IMG/VR virus record: IMGVR_UViG_3300010354_000327
Span: 1-32,477 of that record
Length of the DNA stretch: 32,477 nt
From: a virus
Reading direction: 5' to 3' (one strand)
Positions 1 through 6,624 of this stretch are shown here, piece after piece; the stretch's first letter is position 1, and the number at the start of each line of letters is the position of its first letter. Made by a program: the position numbers and the translations under genes. The notes beneath the pieces are model-generated. The model had not been told where the DNA came from. It saw only the letters and a program-made list of their open reading frames with translations, and did not search any database.

Positions 1-1
1 A

Positions 2-232
2 AATGAAAAATACGGGTACTACGATGTCGGGGGATTGTCCACGCTGGACATCCTCCAAGCAAAACTAAGTGATGATGAGTATCGGGGGTTTCTACTGGGG
101 AACGTATTCAAATATTTGTCACGACACAAGCATAAAAACGGAATAGAGGATATCCAAAAAGCATTTGTATACCTTGATTTATATGAAAAAGAGTATCGAA
201 GAAAAATAGGTTTAGGGGAGTGTGCGGATTGA
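2..232 (+). CDS. DUF3310 family protein (left-truncated by window edge)
   Basis: The frame is open to the left edge, so the true start lies outside the window; 76 codons are visible. The segment YLSRHKHKNGIEDIQKAFVYLDLY is the typical DUF3310 core (lysine/arginine-rich K/R-H-KNG followed by a helix ending in YLD). Such small proteins are common in replication modules of Gram-positive phages and are sometimes labelled nucleotide-kinase-like, but no enzymatic activity is established that I can rely on. The TTG at 35 is an internal codon and not a convincing start, because the sequence before it continues the family pattern (YGYYDVGGLSTLD). Its stop overlaps the TTG start of the next gene, so the two are translationally coupled. 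Confidence 0.8.
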   Translation, partial: NEKYGYYDVGGLSTLDILQAKLSDDEYRGFLLGNVFKYLSRHKHKNGIEDIQKAFVYLDLYEKEYRRKIGLGECAD

Positions 233-453
233 AAAAGCGTAAACCTCCATCGTATGGAGCGAACTACATGGAAAAGCTAGTAAAAGATTTATCAACCAAT
301 GATAATTTGAAGGGTAAGTATGAGAGCGTAAATTCGCCTGTTACACGAAAAATGTGGTGGGATCTTCCCGAAGATGATAGCTTTTTTCAGTATATGTATA
401 AACGTGTGGTGACAAACTCGAAGGAGGATAAAAAGAAATGGGAGAAAAGTTAA
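229..453 (+). CDS. Small hypothetical phage protein (74 aa)
   Basis: I do not recognise this protein. It is basic and charged (MKKRKPPSYGANYMEK... at the N-terminus, ...KEDKKKWEKS at the C-terminus) with a tryptophan pair in KMWWDLPEDD around residue 45. The start is TTG at 229, which overlaps the upstream TGA; the ribosome binding site AGGGGAG at 214-220 lies 8 nt before it. A GTG at 220 is in frame, but it sits inside that binding site and is less likely. The last 16 nt overlap the RusA gene. Operon position suggests an accessory role in replication or recombination; nothing more can be read from the sequence. Confidence 0.65.
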   Translation: MKKRKPPSYGANYMEKLVKDLSTNDNLKGKYESVNSPVTRKMWWDLPEDDSFFQYMYKRVVTNSKEDKKKWEKS

Positions 454-842
454 GCATATCTTTGCCGTATCCACCAACAGAAAATCACATGCGACAAAAT
501 GCATATCGTTACTCATCAACAGGGAAACGGTACGTCGCACGGACATTCACCAAAACTGCAAAATCGTGGGTTGAGGATGCAGTGGAGCGGGTGAAAAAAG
601 AGGTAGAAACGGTATCGTGGGTAGCGTTGGACTGTAAAACTGTTGTTGAGATGACGGTGTACTTCCCCGATGCAAAGAAACGTGATGCATCGAATTTATT
701 AAAGGTTACGCTGGATGTGTTGGAAAAAGGTGGCGTATACGTAAACGATAAATGGGCTTTGCCATGGGTAAAGGACTTTCACGTTCCATCGAAAACGTGC
801 AAAGGTTCAGTGGAGCTTGTGATATATGCGAAAGGAGAGTGA
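438..842 (+). CDS. rusA: RusA-type Holliday junction resolvase
   Basis: RusA family endonucleases are dimers that cut four-way DNA junctions during phage recombination or before packaging. The 134-aa length fits. The N-terminus carries the family SISLPYPPTENH strand and proline pair, and the catalytic region reads FPDAKKRDASNLLK followed by VLEKGGVYVND. E. coli RusA uses D70, D72, K76 and D91; the matching residues here are D83, S85, K89 and D104, so the second carboxylate is a serine. That could reduce activity or reflect a sub-family difference. A strong ribosome binding site (AAGGAGG, 421-427) precedes the ATG. It overlaps the gene before by 16 nt and is 3 nt from the methylase gene after it, as part of one operon. 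Confidence 0.85.
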   Translation: MGEKLSISLPYPPTENHMRQNAYRYSSTGKRYVARTFTKTAKSWVEDAVERVKKEVETVSWVALDCKTVVEMTVYFPDAKKRDASNLLKVTLDVLEKGGVYVNDKWALPWVKDFHVPSKTCKGSVELVIYAKGE

Positions 843-845
843 AGA

Positions 846-1547
846 ATGAACTACCGGGGTTCAAAACGTAGAATTGCTAAGTATATTTTACCGATAATGT
901 TAGAAAAAAGATTAGAAGGGCAGTGTTGGGTCGAGCCGTTTGTAGGTGGGGCAAACTTAATCGATAAAGTAGGTGGATGGCGAATAGGGAATGACAACAA
1001 TTTTTATTTAATAGAATTGTTTAAGGCTATTCAAAATGGGTGGACACCGCCAGAAGAATGTAGTGAAGAAGAGTATAATCATATAAAAAGAAACAAAGAT
1101 AGTTATCCACCGTGTTTGGTGGGATTTATCGGATTCGGTTGCGCTTTTGGCGGTGCGTTTATGAGTGGATATGCAAGGGATAAAAATCCGATTATTGAAA
1201 AAAGGCAAAATTATTGCCTTTGCGCAAAAAACAATATTTTGAAACAAAAAGAAAACATAATAGGTGTTCAATTTCATCACGGCGATTATAAAGATTTGAA
1301 AATCCCTAATAAAAGTTTAATTTATTGTGACCCACCTTATGAAGGTACAGGGAAGTATTCAACATCTAAAAGCTTTAACCACAACGAGTTTTGGCAGTGG
1401 TGCAGGGATAAAAAAAGTGAAGGTCACACCGTTTTTGTAAGCGAACAAAACGCCCCAGACGACTTTGAATGTGTAAAAGAGATTGAATTAAAAACGCATA
1501 TCACTAAAACAGTACATCACATAGAACGCCTGTTTACGCTTGCATAG
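846..1547 (+). CDS. Dam-like DNA N6-adenine methyltransferase (D12 class)
   Basis: Transfers a methyl group from S-adenosylmethionine to adenine N6 in DNA, probably to protect phage DNA from host restriction or to mark replication state. Visible motifs: NYRGSKRRIAKYILP at the N-terminus (D12-class start), the SAM-binding motif VEPFVGGANL at residues 29-38, and the catalytic motif DPPY at residues 162-165, in the order expected for the alpha (Dam) group. The 233-aa length is slightly short for Dam, consistent with a small target-recognition domain. It starts 3 nt after rusA. The target sequence cannot be predicted from the protein. Local base composition is more AT-rich than in the primase-helicase gene that follows. 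Confidence 0.9.
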   Translation: MNYRGSKRRIAKYILPIMLEKRLEGQCWVEPFVGGANLIDKVGGWRIGNDNNFYLIELFKAIQNGWTPPEECSEEEYNHIKRNKDSYPPCLVGFIGFGCAFGGAFMSGYARDKNPIIEKRQNYCLCAKNNILKQKENIIGVQFHHGDYKDLKIPNKSLIYCDPPYEGTGKYSTSKSFNHNEFWQWCRDKKSEGHTVFVSEQNAPDDFECVKEIELKTHITKTVHHIERLFTLA

Positions 1548-1568
1548 CAATTCATTTTGTGTTAGTAT
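1540..1568 (+). promoter_or_regulatory. Possible sigma-A promoter for the primase-helicase gene
   Basis: TTGCAT (1540-1545), 17-nt spacer, TAGTAT (1563-1568), at the end of the methylase gene and 28 nt before the ATG at 1597. The same TTGCA(N)-17-TAGTAT arrangement occurs at 29169-29197. The match to consensus is moderate. Confidence 0.35.
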
Positions 1569-1596
1569 GAGGTATTCGGCTTATAGGGGTGAGGAT

Positions 1597-3906
1597 ATGT
1601 CAAGGATATACGAGATGCACGATGATAGCGTCGCTAGCGTGCCTCTGACGATGCAGGGAAAGCGGTATTTGCACGTGTATCGCAGTCGCAGGGATAACTT
1701 AGGGCAGCGCAGCGTATGCGACTGGAGCGGGTTAGTAGAGCGGTTAAAAACGCCGTCTGTATCGGCAGAAACGCAAGCGGAGTTTGTTGTGATGGGGCAA
1801 GACGAGCAGGGGCGACTCAAAGACGTTGGAGGTTACATTGCAGGCGTTGTAGACGGCTCACGCAATAACAACAACGTCAAGAGTCGGTGGCTCGTAGCGT
1901 TGGACATTGACGAGGCGAGCAGGGATACGGTGGAGCGGGTAGAACAGACGCTACGTGGGATGCGGTACCTGATTCATTCCACAAGACGCTCCACAGAGGA
2001 TGCTCCACGGTATCGAGTACTGATACCGCTACTGCACAGTATACAGCCGAAGCAGTGGAATGAGGTGTCGTTGTATGTTGAGTCGTTGCTACGTAGCGGC
2101 GGTGTTCTCGGCGTTGATGCAGGTTCGCATAATCTCGGGCGATTCATGTACTTTCCAAGCGTATCAAGCGACCAAGAATATTTTTTCAAAGCATATGACG
2201 GCGTAGAGCTTGACGGAGAGGCGATTGTAGCCGTGCAGGTGGAGAAGCGTGCATACGGTGACCCACGACGCAAAGCAGGCTACATTGGGGCATTCTGCAC
2301 GGCATACGACATCCACGAGGCAATAGCAGAGTTTATCCCCACAGCGTACATCCGCAGAGGGGAAAAGCGATATGAGTATAGTGGTTCATCTAGTGGTACA
2401 GCAGGCGTATATGTTTTCGACGATGCGCTGGGCATGTACAGTCACCATGATTCGGATCCGCTACGTGGCAAGGGCGTGAATGCGTATGACATGGTGCTGG
2501 TGCACATGTTTAACGGTGACAAGCAGAAGATGCACGCAATGTGCGAGCAGGATACAAGGGTGATGAAGGCGTTCACGTATGAAACGGTGGAGATAAAGCA
2601 AGACGATGCGTGGCAGGAAACACTGAAAAAAGATGAGGATGGTAAACTCGTAAAAAGTATTGACAACATTACAAAGATACTGCTGAACGATGAAGAAATA
2701 TGCAATGGAATCAAGTATAACGAGTTTCACGAGACCATAGACATTGTCGGAAAACTGCCGTGGAAGTCGACAGGGAAGCAGTGGAGCGATGATGATCAGC
2801 TACGACTCATGGGGTGGCTGGAACGCAAATACGGCATCTATGCGAAGGAAAAAACAGAGATATCTTTGGCGGAATTCTTCGGCGAGAAACGCTATAATCC
2901 ACTGATTGAATACCTTGACAAATCAAACGTTGTTTGGGACGGTGTGAGCCGTGCAGAGGAGATACTGATACATTACCTAGGGGCAGACGATACGGCGCAT
3001 ATACGGGCGTTTACACGTGTCATGTTGCTTGGTGCGGTGTATCGTGCGTATGAGTCTGGATGTAAATTCGATTACGTGGTGTGCTTGCTGAGTAAACAGG
3101 GCGTTGGAAAGTCGACACTGCTTAACAAACTCGGCGGCGCCTACTACTCGGACAGCATCGGCACGATGGAGGGGATAGAGGCATACGAGTCGCTACGTGG
3201 CGTATGGATTGCAGAGGTGGCGGAGCTTGCAGCAAAACGCAAAAGCGCAGCCGAATCGGTGAAGAAATTCATCACGTCGCAAGTGGATCGGTATCGACCC
3301 AAGTTTGGGAGGATGGTGAAAAGCTTTCCACGTCGCAATATCTTCATCGCAACGACCAACGACGCCATGATGTTGAACGACGCAACGGGAGGGCGCAGGT
3401 TTCTCCCTGTGGAGTGCAAAAACGACCCTGTGGCAAGCGTTCATGAACTCACCGATGAAACAGTCCAACAGATATGGGGAGAGGTTGTAGCATGGTATAG
3501 AAGCGGTGAGCGGTGTGTCTTGTCTCAGGAGATGGAGCAGGCAGCGGAAAGCGTTCGAGAAAGTCACACGGACATCGGGATGGTTACTGAAACGGTGCTG
3601 GCGTTTCTAGAAAAGCCGATAACGGAAGATTGGTATACACGGTCGCTCTTTTCAAGGCAACAGCTACTGGGCAAAGTCGCTATCTCTGGGACAGCGGTAG
3701 AATGCACAGCCAGCAGAGATTTCATCTCAACACGTGAGATATGGAAAGAAGCACTAGACGGCGATACGGAAACGCCGAATGCAGATATGCGCAGGGAGAT
3801 TAACGCCGCCATGGCATATCTACGGGCGCACGGATGGACGAGGGCTTCTCATCGCATAGGCACTGACTACAGCAAGAATCCTGTATCGGGGTTGAAAAGG
3901 CAGTAA
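1597..3906 (+). CDS. VapE/VirE-type replicative primase-helicase
   Basis: A 769-aa replication protein that probably primes and unwinds phage DNA. The N-terminal half holds a primase-polymerase-like segment: ALDID (residues 101-105), IHSTRRST (126-133) and RYRVLIPL (138-145). The C-terminal half is a VirE/D5-like superfamily 3 ATPase with Walker A GVGKS at 502-506, a Walker B-like WIAEVAEL near 537 and the FIATTND strand, then GGRRFLPVE. The start is the ATG at 1597, with AGGGGT (1585-1590) 6 nt upstream; an in-frame TTG at 1540 and ATG at 1567 have no ribosome binding site. The gene is richer in GC than its neighbours. A terminator hairpin and then the TGTAGTAA repeat region follow directly, consistent with an initiator next to its origin. 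Confidence 0.85.
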   Translation: MSRIYEMHDDSVASVPLTMQGKRYLHVYRSRRDNLGQRSVCDWSGLVERLKTPSVSAETQAEFVVMGQDEQGRLKDVGGYIAGVVDGSRNNNNVKSRWLVALDIDEASRDTVERVEQTLRGMRYLIHSTRRSTEDAPRYRVLIPLLHSIQPKQWNEVSLYVESLLRSGGVLGVDAGSHNLGRFMYFPSVSSDQEYFFKAYDGVELDGEAIVAVQVEKRAYGDPRRKAGYIGAFCTAYDIHEAIAEFIPTAYIRRGEKRYEYSGSSSGTAGVYVFDDALGMYSHHDSDPLRGKGVNAYDMVLVHMFNGDKQKMHAMCEQDTRVMKAFTYETVEIKQDDAWQETLKKDEDGKLVKSIDNITKILLNDEEICNGIKYNEFHETIDIVGKLPWKSTGKQWSDDDQLRLMGWLERKYGIYAKEKTEISLAEFFGEKRYNPLIEYLDKSNVVWDGVSRAEEILIHYLGADDTAHIRAFTRVMLLGAVYRAYESGCKFDYVVCLLSKQGVGKSTLLNKLGGAYYSDSIGTMEGIEAYESLRGVWIAEVAELAAKRKSAAESVKKFITSQVDRYRPKFGRMVKSFPRRNIFIATTNDAMMLNDATGGRRFLPVECKNDPVASVHELTDETVQQIWGEVVAWYRSGERCVLSQEMEQAAESVRESHTDIGMVTETVLAFLEKPITEDWYTRSLFSRQQLLGKVAISGTAVECTASRDFISTREIWKEALDGDTETPNADMRREINAAMAYLRAHGWTRASHRIGTDYSKNPVSGLKRQ

Positions 3907-3921
3907 CTATAAGCAAAAATG

Positions 3922-3951
3922 AAAGCGACACTGTTGCGCAGTGTCGCTTTT
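3922..3951 (+). terminator. Rho-independent terminator after the primase-helicase gene
   Basis: A perfect 12-bp stem, AAAGCGACACTG (3922-3933) and CAGTGTCGCTTT (3939-3950), with loop TTGCG and a short T run. A-rich sequence upstream could also let it work on antisense transcription. Confidence 0.8.
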
Positions 3952-4149
3952 GTAGTAATGTAGTAAGTGTAGTACGCACTTTTACTACTATCTATTTTTT
4001 GTATACTGCTTACAGCTGTATAGGCTTTTTCTAATTATATATAAATATATATATTTACTTACTACATTACTACAATGTATATAATATATAGATAAACACT
4101 GGATTTTTCGATGTAGTAAGTTTGTAGTAACTTTGTAGTAACGTAGTAA
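3950..4149. repeat. TGTAGTAA iteron cluster flanking an AT-rich core (candidate origin or partition site)
   Basis: This fills most of the 320-bp gap between the primase-helicase and SNF2 genes. Forward TGTAGTAA copies start at 3951 and 3959 (tandem), with a variant (TGTAGTAC) at 3968. Reverse copies TTACTACA start at 4059 and 4067 (tandem), with a partial one, TTACTAC, at 3982. Forward copies follow at 4112, 4123 and 4134, exactly 11 bp apart, and CGTAGTAA at 4142. The blocks 3950-3968 and 4057-4075 form a perfect 19-bp inverted repeat around about 88 bp that includes a run of TATATA steps (4035-4056), a plausible unwinding element. Iterons next to an initiator gene suggest a replication origin; operator or centromere functions are alternatives. 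Confidence 0.6.
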
Positions 4150-4169
4150 GCTGATATAGCGTTGTACGG

Positions 4170-4198
4170 TTGCAACGCAAACCGAGTTATGATATGAT
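4170..4198 (+). promoter_or_regulatory. Probable sigma-A promoter for the SNF2 helicase gene
   Basis: TTGCAA (4170-4175), 17-nt spacer, TATGAT (4193-4198), with an extended -10 element (TATGA before the hexamer). It lies directly after the last TGTAGTAA copy, so a protein bound to the repeats could control it. Confidence 0.5.
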
Positions 4199-4226
4199 GT
4201 TCTAAACCGCACAGAGGGGGTGCATC

Positions 4227-5597
4227 GTGCAACGCTTTATACCGCACGACTATCAAACCGCAGCAATAAACTTGGTGTTACGAAAGCCGAACCTTGCTTT
4301 GTTCTTGGAGATGGGACTCGGAAAGACTGTTATCACGCTATCCGCCATTGCAGAGATGAAGCGCAACGGCGTTATAACAAAGCCCATACTCATTATCGCC
4401 CCACTCCAAGTCGCAAGACACACATGGGCAACGGAAGCAGCAAAGTGGGAGCACACTCACCACTTGCGTGTCGCATGTGTCGTCGGGCGCAAAGCAGAGC
4501 GACAAAAGGCGTTGCTTTCTGATGCCGATATTTACGTTGTAAATAGGGAAAACGCAAAGTGGTTGATGGAATATGCTTTCTCGCTCACAGAAGCCGGTGA
4601 AAAACGTATGCAATTCGATATGCTGGTCATTGATGAACTGAGCGGTTACAAATCGTCGGATACACCGTCGAGGTTTAAGCCACTTAAAGCGTATCGCCAC
4701 AATTTCAAGCGCATAGTCGGACTCACTGGAACGCCGTCGCCGAATGGACTTGCTGAACTATGGTCGCAAATGTACATCATCGATGGAGGCGAGACGCTTT
4801 ACAGCAACGAGTATCGCTTTATGCAACAGTTTTTCATTGTCAACCGTGACAAAGGTTTCCCTGTGATCACGCAAAAGCGTATCGCAGAAACGGAGATACC
4901 CAAACGCATTGAGAAGAATGCTTTTTCTCTCAAAGCGTCGGATTATCTCAACCTTCCCAAGCGCATCGACTTGTTTCACACAGCGTCACCGTCACCATCG
5001 GAGGCAAAGGTGATGAAGGAGAAGCTCAAAGAGTATCTCACGAAAATGCGTGAAACTGGACAAGACGACATGACGATGTTCACGAAAGCGATGCAAGTCG
5101 CAAACGGTGCGATATATGACGCAGACAAGCAGGTTCACATCCTCAGCAATGTAAAGCTAAACGTCATGGAGGAACTCGTCGAATCGGCGAAAAGCCCGTG
5201 CATCGTGTTCTACACGTTTAAGCATGACGCAGAGCGCATAAAAAAGCGTTTCGGTGACATGTGCAGGGAGTTGAAAACGACGCAGGACATCGTCGACTGG
5301 AACAATGGAAACATAGAGATTTTTTTGTTACACCCTGCATCGGCAGGGCACGGACTAAACCTGCAAGCAGGAGGAAATACGATTATATGGTTCGGCTTAA
5401 CGTATAGCTTGGAGCTTTACCAGCAAGCGAACGCCAGACTGCATCGGCAAGGGCAGACAAAGCCAGTCACTGTAAACCACATAATCGCCGAAAACAGCAT
5501 CGATGGTATCGTGGTTGACGCTTTACAGCGCAAAGGAGAAACGCAGGATACACTTATGAAAAGCGTCAAAATGAACATTGAAAAACTGTTGCTATAA
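4227..5597 (+). CDS. SNF2/DEAD-like helicase (superfamily 2)
   Basis: A 456-aa ATP-dependent DNA translocase or helicase of the SNF2 type found in replication modules of many Gram-positive phages. Motif order is complete: the Q-like N-terminus HDYQTAAI, motif I MGLGKT (residues 29-34), motif Ia LIIAPLQV (55-62), motif II DELS (136-139), motif III GLTGTPSPNG (165-174), motif V SAGHGLNLQAG, and motif VI QQANARLHRQGQ near 395-406. GTG at 4227 is the start, 6 nt after the ribosome binding site AGAGGGGG (4213-4220). It probably helps recombination-dependent replication or fork remodelling. It is a transcription unit of its own, between the iteron region and the strong promoter at 5627. Confidence 0.9.
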   Translation: MQRFIPHDYQTAAINLVLRKPNLALFLEMGLGKTVITLSAIAEMKRNGVITKPILIIAPLQVARHTWATEAAKWEHTHHLRVACVVGRKAERQKALLSDADIYVVNRENAKWLMEYAFSLTEAGEKRMQFDMLVIDELSGYKSSDTPSRFKPLKAYRHNFKRIVGLTGTPSPNGLAELWSQMYIIDGGETLYSNEYRFMQQFFIVNRDKGFPVITQKRIAETEIPKRIEKNAFSLKASDYLNLPKRIDLFHTASPSPSEAKVMKEKLKEYLTKMRETGQDDMTMFTKAMQVANGAIYDADKQVHILSNVKLNVMEELVESAKSPCIVFYTFKHDAERIKKRFGDMCRELKTTQDIVDWNNGNIEIFLLHPASAGHGLNLQAGGNTIIWFGLTYSLELYQQANARLHRQGQTKPVTVNHIIAENSIDGIVVDALQRKGETQDTLMKSVKMNIEKLLL

Positions 5598-5626
5598 AAA
5601 AATTTCAAAAAAAGTTGTTTTCACTG

Positions 5627-5655
5627 TTGACGGCGACAAAGTCATATGATATACT
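5627..5655 (+). promoter_or_regulatory. Strong sigma-A promoter upstream of the 165-aa unknown gene
   Basis: TTGACG (5627-5632), 17-nt spacer, TATACT (5650-5655). The spacer ends in CATATGA, giving an extended -10 element. An A/T-tract (5595-5613) resembling an UP element lies upstream. The promoters at 27422 and 30273 share this CATATG arrangement. Confidence 0.85.
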
Positions 5656-5664
5656 GTTCTCAGA

Positions 5665-5681
5665 TGGTTGAGCGACAACCA
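5665..5681 (+). promoter_or_regulatory. 5' UTR hairpin or operator
   Basis: TGGTTG (5665-5670), AGCGA loop, CAACCA (5676-5681): a perfect 6-bp inverted repeat beginning about 10 nt after the -10 box, so it falls at or next to the expected 5' end of the transcript. It may stabilise the mRNA or be a repressor site. Confidence 0.5.
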
Positions 5682-5707
5682 TACTAAAACAAAAAGGTGG
5701 AGTTAAA

Positions 5708-6205
5708 ATGAAATACACTTTTTTAGAAACGATGAAACAAGCTACAAAGGCACAAATGAACGTTCTTGTTGACGGATACACAAAAGAGGAGCTACAAGAT
5801 GTCGTGACAAACTTTGCTAAAAAAGTAGCAGACCAAATTGTAGAAGGATTGACAAATGAAGCCGTTGCGGAAAGTTTTCAAAAACTCGTGGAAGAGCAGG
5901 AGGACAACCGCTGGGAAGACTACGAAATTTACCCTTGCCCTTTCGACGAATACACCACGTCAAACAAACTAGGAGTCAGGATTTACACCGTAGAATACAA
6001 AAAAGATATTGTTAAAAACGGGCAATGCGGTTTCGAGCTAGTCAACAGAAGCGTTGATTTGCGATACGATTTCAAAAACGGCAAACCCCTCGAAGTGTGG
6101 AAAAATCGCACATGGAGCAAAGACGAAAGCGACTTGACAAATGCGATGAAAAAGGCACTATGGAAGCAAGCGTTCCTATTAGCACTGCAATACCGCTCAG
6201 CGTGA
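5708..6205 (+). CDS. Hypothetical protein with its own strong promoter (165 aa)
   Basis: I do not recognise this protein. The first 70 residues are predicted helical (MKQATKAQMNVLVDGYTKEE..., VADQIVEGLTNEAVAESFQKL). The rest looks alpha/beta with several aromatic residues (WEDYEIYPCPFDEY, VRIYTVEYKKD) and one CGFELVNRSVDLRYDF strand pair. There is no signal peptide, membrane segment or nuclease motif. AAAAAGGTGGAG (5690-5701) provides the ribosome binding site. It is transcribed alone: one of the best promoters in the window lies upstream, and the terminator at 6192 begins inside its last codons. A monocistronic, strongly expressed gene beside packaging could be an early host-takeover or anti-defence protein, but that is only an inference. 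Confidence 0.8.
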   Translation: MKYTFLETMKQATKAQMNVLVDGYTKEELQDVVTNFAKKVADQIVEGLTNEAVAESFQKLVEEQEDNRWEDYEIYPCPFDEYTTSNKLGVRIYTVEYKKDIVKNGQCGFELVNRSVDLRYDFKNGKPLEVWKNRTWSKDESDLTNAMKKALWKQAFLLALQYRSA

Positions 6206-6217
6206 GCGGTTTTTTTT
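6192..6217 (+). terminator. Rho-independent terminator before the packaging operon
   Basis: An 8-bp stem, ACCGCTCA (6192-6199) and TGAGCGGT (6203-6210), with loop GCG and a run of eight T. The stop codon TGA (6203-6205) of the 165-aa gene is inside the hairpin. Confidence 0.9.
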
Positions 6218-6220
6218 GTT

Positions 6221-6249
6221 TTGACATTATCGTGTTTTGCGTTTACAAT
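6221..6249 (+). promoter_or_regulatory. Sigma-A promoter for the packaging and head operon
   Basis: TTGACA (6221-6226), 17-nt spacer, TACAAT (6244-6249), starting 4 nt after the terminator T-run and 25 nt before terS. It lacks the CATATG module of the three other strong promoters, so it may belong to a different temporal class. Confidence 0.8.
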
Positions 6250-6273
6250 GATATTATAGGGAGGGTGGAAACT

Positions 6274-6624
6274 ATGGTGATGGGGAGACCAAAAAAAACT
6301 ATCGATTTGGTGGAGCTAAAAAAGTTATGCGAAATGCAGTGCACAGCGCATGAGATATGCGGTTTTTTCGGTATACACGAAGAAACTTTGAACCGGATTG
6401 TTAAGGATGAATATGGAATAACTTTTCCAGAGTACTTCGAGCAAAGCCGTTGCACGGGAAAAGCAGCGTTACGCAGGAGACAGTTTCAGACAGCGATGGA
6501 CGGAAATCCAACCATGCTTATATGGCTTGGCAAGAACTGGCTTGGACAGGTCGACAAGCAGGAAATCACACAACACAGTGATACAGTCGTCAAGGTTAAG
6601 ATAACGGATACAGCGGATGATTGA
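6274..6624 (+). CDS. terS: Terminase small subunit
   Basis: A 116-aa DNA-recognition subunit that binds the packaging site and hands DNA to the large subunit. The N-terminus GRPKKTIDLVELKKLCEM leads into a helix-turn-helix (TAHEICGFFGIHEETLNRIVKDEYG, residues 26-50). The C-terminal GNPTMLIWLGKNWLGQ segment is typical of small terminases of this type, which place it before an oligomerisation/TerL-contact tail. ATG at 6274 is the start, with GGAGGG (6260-6265) 8 nt upstream; an in-frame ATG lies at 6280. The open frame reaches back to 6097, but that part overlaps the previous gene and its terminator. It overlaps terL by 8 nt. Confidence 0.85.
   Translation: MVMGRPKKTIDLVELKKLCEMQCTAHEICGFFGIHEETLNRIVKDEYGITFPEYFEQSRCTGKAALRRRQFQTAMDGNPTMLIWLGKNWLGQVDKQEITQHSDTVVKVKITDTADD

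Noticed and set aside
1867-1890. AAC-rich stretch in the primase-helicase gene considered as a DGR template repeat
   Set aside because: Only three AAC codons in a row, encoded within a normal gene, and no similarity to the flanks of the variable region (GGTAGCTGG, GGCTTCCGC).
4143-4149. TGTAGTAA copies read as stop-codon arrays (TAG/TAA in several frames) that protect genes from read-through
   Set aside because: The exact 8- and 11-bp spacing and the perfect 19-bp inverted repeat are better explained by protein binding; stop arrays need no inverted copies.
6097-6273. N-terminal extension of terS
   Set aside because: It would cross the terminator and promoter at 6192-6249; ATG 6274 has a good ribosome binding site and yields the usual terS length.
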